From NCBI GenBank assembly GCA_028554645.1, contig JAQOOI010000021.1, positions 1,736,001 to 1,800,000 on the forward strand: a stretch of DNA of 64,000 nucleotides, read 5' to 3'. The DNA comes from Omphalotus guepiniiformis (Eukaryota > Basidiomycota > Agaricomycetes > Agaricales > Omphalotaceae). A program made the translations under genes and the position numbers. The notes under the pieces were generated by a model. That model saw only the letters and a list, made by a program, of their open reading frames with translations, was not told where the DNA came from and did not search any database. Below are positions 48,027 through 58,427 of the stretch, piece by piece. How positions within the stretch are numbered: the stretch's first letter is position 1; each line of letters starts with the position of its first letter.

Positions 48027-49536
48027 TTACTTATACAGGATCTTCTCTAAGCTATCTCGCACGGCATCATCCAGTCCCTTTCCAATAAGTACCAACTTTC
48101 CGATGTCAGGGACGCCAATATCAGTATTCTTGTCCGTCTTGAACATCTCATACATGCTGCGGACCCCTTGCAGCACGTATTGCCCTCCGTCCTCGACCGA
48201 GAACATTCCCTTGCATCGGAGCACTTGTAAATCAGAGCTCAGAGTGTTGCCTGGAAGGCGACTTTCCCATAGGACCGTTCGAATCCACTCGTCCAGATTG
48301 GTTAGCTGCGCAAGGGAAAGTGTAGAACATAGGATTTGTAGACTGGAGATCCCCCGAAGTTCGTAGTGCGTGGCATGAGAATGACCAGCTTGGCTGTGGT
48401 CATGAGGGTGACCGGATTGTTTGTGTTCGTGTTCATGATCCATGCGCACAGGCTGAATCGGGGGAGGAGTGCGATAGGCAGATATACCCATAATATTTTT
48501 CAGATCCACCTGGCCACGAACGGTTCTGTGAATAGTTACGGCGGGATTGACTTTGCAAATGGCATCTTCTGTAGCTGTGATCGTGTTTTCGTCCACCAAG
48601 TCAATTTTGTTCAAGATGACCACATCAGAGCCTGCGATTTGCCTACACTTCGACTTAACGCCGTTCTTATAAGAATTGAAGATATGAACATTACCGCAAA
48701 CTTTCACCTATAGTATCACCAGCATGGTCTTCTTCCATTTGCTGAGAGCAGTCAATGCAAGAATTTTGGATAGTTCAGGCTCTGAGATACCTTGAGTCCA
48801 AAAACTGCATCGACTACGCATATTACACCATCTAAAGCTATGTCATTTCCTAATCCCATCGCAAATTCCTCGTTATGCCAGAACATTGAAGCGATGGGTC
48901 CTAGAACAAGTTGATTAGATGGCTTCACCTTCAAATAAGCAACCCACCTGGGTCTGCTAAGCCAGTAGTCTCTAGCAAAATATGATCGAAAGCTCCCTTT
49001 CGTCGCATCAGATTTTCGATAGCTGCAGCGCCCGAGTCCTTGATGCTACAACATAGACATCCATTAGCGAGTTCAAGAAATTCTTCAGATTGCTCGGCAG
49101 TCGGGTCATCAGCAGAAGAGACGTTGATTGCTCTCGCTACAGATATCACTGTGAGATGTATCACCCAATCGTGGTAGTATCAATGAACCTTCAATGTCCT
49201 GAGCTTGAATGAATAGATCCCAGAAGAACAAAGGCAAGAGAGACCCGTACTGCTGTGTCCCCAAATTCATTCATGATAACAGCGATTCGGTAGCCATGCC
49301 GTTCCGTCAGAATTCGCCTGTATGTAACCGATCAGAACGACAATCAATGGCCCAATCGATACAGACGAACTTGAGTAAAGTAGATTTCCCGGCACCGAGA
49401 AATCCGCAAATAATAGTCAAAGGAACCTTTGAGCTGACGGAAGCGTTCTCGATGAGCTGCCTGAAGATATTTCAGTAAAGTTGTATTAAAAATAATGGGG
49501 ACGAAGGACTCACGGTATCTCGTCATCAGAGTCCAT
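48027..49536 (-). CDS. ZNG1: Zinc-regulated GTPase metalloprotein activator ZNG1 (COG0523/CobW family)
   Basis: This is a cytosolic G3E GTPase that delivers zinc to client enzymes such as methionine aminopeptidase. Start ATG 49536 gives [15 protein letters not shown], where IPQLI occupies the place of the ZNG1 CPELVP-type motif. Exons 2-4 give [19 protein letters not shown] (Walker A), [20 protein letters not shown] and [15 protein letters not shown] with the zinc-binding CxCC. A 10-nt microexon (49189-49198) is needed for the DIEA segment. [20 protein letters not shown] and [14 protein letters not shown] (GTPase G4) follow. A His-rich loop (48372-48445, [20 protein letters not shown]) precedes the CobW C-terminal domain ([20 protein letters not shown]). 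No break is seen. Confidence 0.92.
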
Positions 49537-49639
49537 AATGAAGGGGTAGAACAACTGAACAAAGGCCGTGACCGGGCATGCCTCTATGCGTCCATAATCA
49601 TGTCACACTAAACTCGTCTTTTTCCCTGAACTCATTGTC
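49537..49639. promoter_or_regulatory. Very short divergent promoter (ZNG1 / STYX-like)
   Basis: Only 103 bp separate two divergent start codons, implying a shared bidirectional promoter. It contains the plus-strand sequence TCATAATCATGTCACAC. Confidence 0.5.
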
Positions 49640-50673
49640 ATGAATCCTCCGCTCACAGAAGAACAAGTGAAGAATATCGTGCAAGGCCCTGGGGATGTGG
49701 AATGGAGGTAACGACGCGAGATTCGATGTTTCGTTATCGTGCCACTGCTCACTCGTGTATAGGTATGAGATGAGACGGGAATGCCAGGAAATTCTACCCA
49801 ATTTATATCTCGGTCCTTTCGTTGCCTCGAAGTCGCTAGAGACACTCAGAAGCTTGAAGATCACTCACATGTAATGCCCCCAGTCGCTCCTTTGATCAAC
49901 ACTGGTTTATACCTTCTCCCGCTCACATCGTGTGCATTCGGGATGAGAAAGAAGCTTTCTCTGTCCGGCCTCGGTTTGAGAAGGATTTCAAGTATCTTGT
50001 CCTGAATGTACAAGATAACGAGGAGCAGAATTTGATACGCCTTTTCCCCGAGTACGTTACGGTGGCTCGGTAGTCTTTGAGTAACTCATCAACTCCTTCA
50101 GAGCTAAGAAATTCATTGACGAATCTATCGCACAAGGTGGCAGAGTTCTCGTTCACTGTAATGGTGAGTATGTTCACTAGTTCAAAGCCTAGGAATGACG
50201 TGCTCTGCGCTAGGGGGTATCAGTCTTTCTCCTGCGTTCGTTGTAATGTTCGTCATGCAACATTACTCGCTTTCTTGGGAGGATGCGCTACACATGGTTC
50301 AAAACCGTCGATATTGCATATCACCCAATGGTGGATTCCTGACACAAATCAAAGTGCGTTGCTTGCGGTTCGCGCCTCGTTCCAGCCGTTCATGCTACTT
50401 TCTGAAAGGAATACGAAGCGATATATAGAGCAAATAAAGCTGTTGCTTCCTATCCGTTTTCACCAAACAACGGGTTTAGAAGGAAACGAGAAGATGATGA
50501 TGACAACGATGATACAGAACGGTGAGTGTCATATATCCTGAACTGCCCTCTTCACTCACTACCTTCCTTCCAACACCAGGGACGAAGATCGAAAGCGTCC
50601 GCTTGTCGACAGTTTGGGACTTCACCCGCCATCGATGTCAGCATATGACCCGGATGCAATGGAAACCTCGTAG
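49640..50673 (+). CDS. STYX-like dual-specificity phosphatase homologue, probably inactive
   Basis: This is a DUSP-fold protein. ATG 49640 gives MNPPLTEEQVKNIVQGPGDV, then across introns YEMRRECQEILPNLYLGPFV, SKSLETLRSLKITHIVCIRD, EKEAFSVRPRFEKDFKYLVL and NVQDNEEQNLIRLFPEAKKF. The signature loop is VHCNGGISLSPAFVVMFVMQ and the STYX-like block is RRYCISPNGGFLTQIKEYEA. In the catalytic loop the Cys is kept but the Arg of HCx5R is Leu, so phosphate binding should fail. STYX proteins are the reverse, keeping Arg but losing Cys. The C-terminal tail is Arg/Asp-rich. The exon joint between THI and VCIRD needs a non-GT-AG intron (49869-49926; see findings). Confidence 0.8.
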
Positions 50674-50760
50674 CACCTAGTATCTGCCTTCATCATCGTA
50701 CCTGCTTCATTACCCACTCAATTCCTGCAACATCCTATTCTATAGTACAACATCAAACCA

Positions 50761-52231
50761 CTACAGCGACTTTAGCTTGGCCTTCTCCTTTTCCTGCATT
50801 ACGCGTTTAGCATGTATATCTGTCGGTATTATGTTAGGTACAATTAGTAAATTTATAGCGCATCTTGAAAACTCAGAACAGACCTTTGCGCTTGACAAAA
50901 GCTTCTACGGATATTCCCGCGAAAACAACCGCTGCTCCTACCCATTGACCAATTGACAGCTGGTGGTTGTATACAACAACCGAGAGAAGCATCGTGAACA
51001 TTTTGCGCGTCAGTGTAATTGTGCTAGATTTATAAACTCAGCTGCTGCAAGCGAGGGGAGCCAAGAAAGAAACGCACACAAGAGTCAGCGAACCGAAATG
51101 TTGCAAGGTCTCGAATATGAAAAGCTGCCCCAGGGCTCCGGTCACTGCAAATTCGATCAATGGAGCCTTGATAGAGGGATGTGTTTGTATGAATGACCAT
51201 GCAGCCACAAGCTCGGATTTCCCATTACCGGAGGGAAGAAGCACAGGAATGGAAGGGAGAGGCAGAATCATCAAGGTGGATGATATGAACGTGCACATCA
51301 AATTAATCCAGAACATCATCTGTTGTCCAGACACTTTGTATCTCGCGAAAATCTCGTCCTGGGTCGAGTTAATAGCACCGTCGAGAGCTAGATTGATCAG
51401 CAGATATGTAATTCCAATAGCAGACGCGTACGGCGTGAGCTCGTCTTGTGGGGTCGATTGGGCTTTATGTTTGGACGATCTCTCGTTACCGAAGCCCATG
51501 AAAATTGTGATACCAGTGGTTACCATGAGTACGACGAGATATTTGTGTGGAGCGAAACGACGTCGGTAGAGGAGGACGTTCATGATCATTACAGGGACCA
51601 GTTTACACGATTTGCCGAGTACCATAGCGGGGTATGAAATGTAGGACAGAGCGGCAAAGCCAAACGGGGCAGCCAAAGTAATAAAGGTAGAGCATTGAAA
51701 GTAGCTGAGAAGAAGCGATTTGGTTGAGTATCGCGTAGAGACCTTGTGAGTGTGTCCGTTGGCGGGCGATGAGCCATTAGAAGCGACACCGTTGGCCGTG
51801 CCGTTAGAGGATTTTGATGGCAATTCTGTCTTCTTCAAACCCAGCGTCTGCAGAAAGGTATCTGTGGGTTTCTTCCGAGAAAGGATATATACGAGAGCTG
51901 ATATTGAGCTGAGAGCGCTCTGGAAAGTGCCTAGAAAGAGTGCAGAACGAAATTTATCGGATGATACACCATCTATCGCTTTGAATGGAACGGATACTGT
52001 ACAAGGCGTAAGAACGGAGGAGAGCGATTGGAATTTGCAACCTACGTCGTTCCTGGGCAATAGCCCACCACTAAACAAGGGGAATAAGTGCGACAATATA
52101 AAGGAGAGATATAGTAACTTACCAAAAACATAGAGTATACGCCTGACACACATATGATAAGTCTACGGGAAAGAAGATAAGACAGATGTGAAAAGTATAC
52201 GGCAGAACTTCTCGCACCTAATGAAGGACAT
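50761..52231 (-). CDS. HUT1: UDP-galactose transporter homologue HUT1 (SLC35B1-type), ER
   Basis: This nucleotide-sugar/ATP transporter of the UAA family acts in the endoplasmic reticulum. Two small 5' exons (from ATG 52231) splice to [20 protein letters not shown] and [16 protein letters not shown]. This rebuilds the family N-terminus, which a longer naive frame from 52153 misses. [80 protein letters not shown] and [20 protein letters not shown] are clear family blocks. The C-terminal exon ends KLKSL: Lys at -3 and -5 (KxKxx) is a classical COPI retrieval signal, agreeing with ER location. A Ser/Asn-Gly-rich loop (about 51760-51830) is a variable insertion. It converges with the STYX-like gene, stops 87 bp apart. 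Confidence 0.93.
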
Positions 52232-55200
52232 GTCTTCAGACCAGGCAACCACAGCGAGGTATAGTATTAAGGTATTGACCTTTAGTCTGAAATGTAGAAA
52301 TAAAGATAAAGCAGTCGAGAAAGATGAAAGGATGTCTAGACACAAATCTAATGGCGAAAACTTCGGAGGTACACGTCGACTCTGTTGCTCTAAACGCCAG
52401 CGTGAACAGCGTGTAACGTGTAACCCTAACCCTGACACATTAAACCGGACATACCGGAACTTGCCGCAAAATGGCGACCCTCTTATTTGCCGATCATTGG
52501 CCCTGACTACTATGGTGATCAGAGAATTGCAATGCACAGGGATGTGCAACTTCGTGAATATTTTCACATCTACCAACTTCTGTGCTTCGTCAATTTTTTG
52601 TAAGTGTTATTGGATGCATTGGAAACTATTTCTCAAATAAAAACAAGAGAATGTGTTGAGGAAAGTGAATGAGACCCATATTACTGCTCGGAAAGCGTGA
52701 CTTTGAGGTGTGACATTCTCTGATATAGAGAATTATATTATTAGGATTGCCCAGAAAACTATATAGACATCTGAAAGTATACAGTACCAGTCCATGTTCC
52801 AGTTCTCAAGGTGGCACGACAGGCAGAAGGCGGTATACATACAGGATTATGGAAAAAGTCAATGCTCTCTGACGCGGGTGGATGTGGCCGTGACAGCGTG
52901 ATTGCAATTCCCTGTTCCTGCTTAAACACTGTCTGACACAAGCACATCCTCATAAAAAAATCCCAGAAATTCAGGTTAAGGGTTTTAGAGGTCAAAGAAT
53001 GATTGTATGAAGATACTTAAGAGATTAGGCCTGAGAGGAAGATACAAAAAAGGATTTCTCAAAAAGTTGCAATTCTCTGATCACCATAGTATGGTAAGTA
53101 CCTTCGTGGGGTTACGGCGTTTACGCATCCCCACACCGCTGAAAAAGGGTGTATATTTGTACGATTTACAAATTGCGCTCGAGCGTAAGTATGGCATCTA
53201 TCATACTCTCGATCTGTATAGAGCTCGCCGTTCCATCTCCTCTCAATGTTCTCATCTAACATGGAAATTCGAAAAAGTAAATCAACGTATCAATGAGCCT
53301 GAGGCCTGAGGGGCTACAGAAGCTTCAGCCTGAGTAATGAGTAGATGCAAATGGGATGAGCCGATCTCAGTTGGACAAGCCGGAGAGCTCTTTGTCTTAT
53401 GTTGTATCGCAATCCCGTCATCATTCAACCTCTTCATAGAGGTCAGTCCTTCACTCACCTTGGTAGGATACCTTCTTTGACAACGGGGACCTGAGGTTCT
53501 CTCCCTGTCATACATCAGTTCAGAGTTTCAGCGCATGACCTTGTATTGATACCTATGACTGATACAGCAGTCGATATCTGTAAGGATATCCAAGATCATT
53601 GCGTGATGAGAACTCATCATGATTCCTAAAAATGCGCGAAATTTGTTGAGCTAATGTAAGCTCTCACCCAAATCGGCCCCTTGAACGTAACATCTTGGTC
53701 GCAGAACATAGTATCAACTGGACAATGCTTTCTTTCGGTGACAGCATAAAAAAAGCCCGAGACCACAGTACTAGAAGTGGACCAAATAAGCAGTGGCTGG
53801 TGCGATATTATCAAAGAAAAGGTTGGCACGCACGGCATATTAGGGACTATGGAACGTCGAGAGGAAGATTATTCGGTCTGTGACCTCTGCCGTTCAACGT
53901 AGCATATGAACGAAAACCGCCATTGGACAAATGGGCTCATCCGATACTACAAATTCGCCGAACGAAGCGAATTGAAATGCAAGGATCTACTTACAAAGAA
54001 CATGTACACTTGAATTCGTTAGTAATATCAGTCCACAATGAGTAGTAGTATACATAACCGTGCCGCTTACATGCGTTACATACAGAGTCTAGTCTGCTTG
54101 TGCGACCCGACCCGCAGATGGCGGCGCAGAAATTGTTTCCTATCTTGTCTCTCGAGAAGGATGAGCTTTGTCGCTCATTGATTGGGATGTCATTGTAAAA
54201 GCTGACGCCCAGTGACACAGTATAGAGTCCGACATACGGCTGCTTGTTCCGTTCCTGCGTAGAAGCAGGACAACTTCTCTTAGACACAATCGGTCGCAAT
54301 TTCGTGCGGCAACACAGCCGAGAAGGTCGCTTTTCGGACGCACTTGAGAAATTATCTCGCGAACAGTCATAGGGACCGTCGCTCCTGCCTTGCCTGGGGT
54401 TGTGGATTTCCGCGGTATCCGACCATTCACACACCAAGCGCAGAAAAAGTAGCATGCTTAAATTCACCTTTGTGCCTTGAGCAGAACCATTCGCGGGATC
54501 GCATGGTGGAAATTGTCTACAAAAAGGACGTGGAGAATCCCGTGGCCCGCGAGTTGTAGCTCTAGCTAGTATTCATTCAGATCGTTGAGGTAGCCTACTT
54601 GTTCGCTCGCCATTCCAGCGGGTGAAGGCACTTGTGCTAAGCAGTGCCCTTAGCACAGAGTGCCTTGCATGGAATCGCAGGGCAGCTTTGCCCGAGTTTG
54701 TAATCGAGACCACGAAGCGATTGGTCATCGCCACTGGGAAACCCTTAGCCTTGGACGATTGAATTCGCATACACGCATACACTTTGACTGGGATTTGATA
54801 AACTCTGTCAACTGTCGAGATGGCCAACGGGAATATTGCCGCGAGCCTGAGTTGGAGTATCCTCCCACCTATTCAAAGCAGTTGAAAGCTCTGCAGGACG
54901 GGTAACAACCAGCGGTTGGTACGCGAAAAATTTGGACTCAGCTCTTTAAAAGACCGCTCAGGTTCGAGTGAATGCCTCTGCAGCGATTGAAGAAGGAGCG
55001 GTACTTACATTGAAGAAGCCTGGGTCCATCGGCGGCGGAAGGTAACTAGTGAACGTCGAGTCACAGCGACTCCGACAAGCTCTACTCTCCGAAAGTCATA
55101 GACTGTAAATGAGTACGTACTCCCCATTGACGGAATTTGCGGTTTCTCAGCAGCGGGCGGTAGGGCTAGATAGAGAGTGTATTGATTAGCTGGACTCGGC

Positions 55201-55431
55201 ACCTCTGACAAGTTACTCAACTGTATAGTACATACTTACCGTACTATTGGCAGCAGGGTCCTGATAAGTACTCCGCCGAGATCAGAAAAGAAGAGAAACA
55301 TACAGAGAAGCTGATGGGGATAATTACATAATACTTAATTTCCGTGCGGAGATTACACGATTCATTGCCGAGGCACGTCGTGTGTTTTCAGTATAGAATC
55401 CCACAAGCCAGAGCCACCAGGATGCCATCCA
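52232..55431. other. Gene-poor region, degenerate open frames
   Basis: This 3.2-kb block has no protein I can recognise. Minus-strand open frames at 53282-53515, 53991-54467, 54573-54827 and 55005-55220 have codon usage that looks partly coding, and 55005-55220 has good splice signals at both ends. They could be exons of an unrecognised minus-strand gene or remains of an old insertion. Terminal repeats and transposase motifs were not found. The left 200 bp is the HUT1 promoter; the right 300 bp should be the promoter of the F-box gene. Confidence 0.35.
52422..52434. repeat. Interstitial telomere-like repeat (telobox)
   Basis: AACCCTAACCCTG is just over two units of the fungal telomere repeat (TTAGGG on the other strand), 191 bp upstream of the HUT1 start codon. 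Two units can occur by chance; teloboxes also serve as promoter elements for Myb-type factors. Confidence 0.45.
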
Positions 55432-58427
55432 ATGCCTCTCTCCTCCGACTCACCTCCTTCCTCCTTTATTTCTCTTCCCCTTGAGATCCATGACAATATC
55501 GCTTTTCATCTCGCATGTCCCCAGTTGCTCGGTCTTCCTGTATCTCTCGCTCCTCTCTTCAGCACTTGTCGTCTTCTTTATCATAAACTTTCCAAGTCAA
55601 CCGCTCTCTATGCCCGCATTTTCAAGTACAAGTTTAGCTTTAGTGCTATCAGACGTAGGGCCTTTGTCCCAAAGTCTAGCGAGTACATGTGGCAGCTCAA
55701 GTGGTACTCGTCCGTGCTCAAGGATGTACGCAGGCGGGTCGAAGCCGGCGGCGAAGAGGCCTACGCTCAGACAGATGTCGATGCTCCCTGTATCGAAGAG
55801 ATTTTATTTGCGCTGTGGCTCATGTGTCTGGACGACGATGGATGCAATCGTATTCAAATGGAGCGTGCCAGGGTGTATGAGTGGGTAGAGACGTATATTA
55901 CGCAACGTCTCTATGTCGATGCCAGTGGTGGCTGGCCTCTCGAGAACCCTTCAAATTCATGTGCGCTCTGGGTGATGTGGTATCTGACCACCAAAGGCAC
56001 GTACTCGTTCTATCTGTCTCTTTTGTATGCTCACGTTTTTCCTTGCAGCGCGCCTGCTCGCAGAGTCAGACTCCTCACGCGAGAATCTCATTCGTCTCAT
56101 TCTCCCCTATGTCACTGTGCCCTATCGTTACCCGATGGCCTTTGCGCCCCCAAATCATTTCCATTTCCCCCTCAAGAGCAGTCCTTTTTATGACTCCGCG
56201 GACTCTCGTCCCTCGCATAGCTTTTCTATCCCGACCCCTCATGGCCCATACCCAATTTATCTTTCTCCGAATCGTGTTTGGCTTCACGTTCATTTCGAGC
56301 GTCGCACCCCTATGACCGTCCCACTCGTCTCTGAATCTGCCAAGCTGCTCTATTTCTCTCGTCGCGAACTCACTCCTTTCCCTGTCCCTCCTGTTCTCCC
56401 TGCCAATCGTGAAGAATTTCGTAGTCGCCTCCGTGTTCGGCTTACAACTGAAGCAGGCGTTCAGCTTGACCCTGCTGAGCTTGAGAGGAGAGTTGCGCAG
56501 GAGATCGGTGTCACACGCGAAGACCTCGAGGAACTGAATGCCAATCTCCTGGGCGGTGATCTCGTTGAAAGCGCAACTTTTGGCAAAGGTGGAGGCACTG
56601 CTTTGGTGAAAGATGTGCGCGCCAGCATCGTCATCAACAGCTTTGGTGATGTGATTGAAGTTGATGAATCTGGCTGTCAAAGCCAGAACTGGGACAATGA
56701 TTGGTGGAGGTTGAGACAGTGCAGCAACTGCTGGAACGATGATGACAGTGACGACGACGACGACGTTGACGAGCCGACAGCTCAGAGCGCTATGATGGCT
56801 GGCCATCCCCAGCTGGGTAGAATGTACTCTCCTGGGTCTCTATCCGGTCTCTGGGCTGGCCGCATGCTTGTACGTATACTTCTGCCGTTTCTTCGAAAAC
56901 CTTTGTCAATCATTGATCATTCAGATTCCTGCGGAAGCGGCTCTTGAAGCTCTGTTACGCCCTGTTGACCAGGTTGAACCTCAAGGACCTCATCCGTTCA
57001 TTCAGGCTAACCCTGAAGAACCCGTCCCTCTTCCGCAGGATTTCAACGAAGACTCGCTCCATCTTGTGACTGTCCCTGTATATATGCGTCTTCAAGAACA
57101 TGTATCGTACCACCCCAACAAAATTGCACCGTGTGGTGGCCAACTTGCCCTGGCTCTTTCGCATGAGGATGACCCTGATGTCGATCCGGAAGCAGAGGCT
57201 GATTTTGATCAAGGTCTCGGGAATGGTTATTTCCCTCTCAATACGGAACTCAAGCCTACGCTAGACGGGACTGGCGTTGCCGTCGTCGTACCGCCTTTGA
57301 GCAGCGCCAGTGGGAGCCGGGAAGAGTACATCTATCATACGTTCAAGAAGGAGAAATCAAATTTGGCTCCTCCGTTTCTTTCACCTGTGGGCTCAGGAAA
57401 GGGGAAAGGGCCTCAGCCGGGGAGGTTTCATGATGTAGATCGGTGCCCTGGGTGCCGAGCAAGGGAGGACGCGTTGTTCAAGGCCAGGAAAACCGAAAAC
57501 GAGACGTCCGATCATTCAACTATCTCTACGTCAATGTCTTCGACTACGGTGTCTACATTCACGTCTCTAGCCGACGGTTATACTACCTCGTCTTCTCCCG
57601 CGACGTGTGGACCTACACTAGGCGGCATCAACGCTGATCTGTCAAGGATCACTGCGTCTGCTCTACCTGGCCCCAACTTTTCGTCCTTTGCCGATGCTGT
57701 TGCTGCTCCAGAGTGCACCGAGTCGGACGACTTCCCGCCTCACGATCCGCATAATGTACTGACTTGTGATGGAATCCAGGATATCATTATCACAGGAGAG
57801 ACTGATGACCGACATGGTCAAGCGTGGAATCACTTTACTTTCCAAGGCAGAGTGAGGAAGTTCGATGGGATGGTGGGTATTCTGAGAACGCCGGTGAGTT
57901 TGTATCTATTCTTTGCGTTGCGCGGTTGTTTTCTCTTTTCGTACGTTTATTCGCGATATTTCTCCGCTTCGTTCTTCTGCGGTAGTTTCCAGATTCCTGC
58001 TGGGTACTCCTAACGACCTTAGGCTATCTCCGTCGTCGCTTTTACCCAGAACTTCTCTCACTCTGCGAATGTGGTCGCCCTTCCTTTCATGTGTTTACGT
58101 TCTGGCATTCTGAGCGAGTTTCGTTACCTGCCTGGTTCCTTATGAGCAGTGCTTACGAGTTTCTATTGGCTCTATTCCGGTCTCCTTACTCCTCCGTCTA
58201 TTGCTCCTTTGTCTTTTCCTTCTAAGACTTCTGATCATTTTGTATTCGTGGGTTTAGCAATACTGATTTCCGTCTTCTCCTAGCGTAACTCACGCCTGGG
58301 CAAAGTCTTCTTCTACGGCAACATCGTCGGCGGGCAGAACTTCGTAGGCCAATGGAGGATCGCACACGAAGACCCCGGTGCTCCGGCATATGAAGGTGCA
58401 TTCAGTTTGGGGAGAAAGATCGAGTGA
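55432..58427 (+). CDS. Large F-box protein (fungal family)
   Basis: ATG 55432 gives MPLSSDSPPSSFISLPLEIH and an F-box-like helix pair (residues 11-60: SLPLEIHDNIAFHLAC then STCRLLYHKLSKSTALYARI). The next exons form a large, otherwise unnamed domain: YPMAFAPPNHFHFPLKSSPF, SAKLLYFSRRELTPFPVPPV and VAQEIGVTREDLEELNANLL. An Asp-rich stretch (DDDSDDDDDVDE, 56728-56770) follows, then the third exon with AAPECTESDDFPPHDPHNVL. The C-terminus carries the recognisable block GRVRKFDGMVGILRTPRNSR and LGKVFFYGNIVGGQNFVGQW. The CxxC-like CPGCRARED (57450) is a possible metal or redox site. About 850 residues. The last intron is unusually long (57894-58283, 390 nt). It is presumably a substrate receptor of an SCF ubiquitin ligase. 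Confidence 0.78.

Noticed and set aside
49871..49883. 13-nt GT-AG intron in the STYX-like gene
   Set aside because: It is too short to be spliced and would insert an unconserved peptide before VCIRD.
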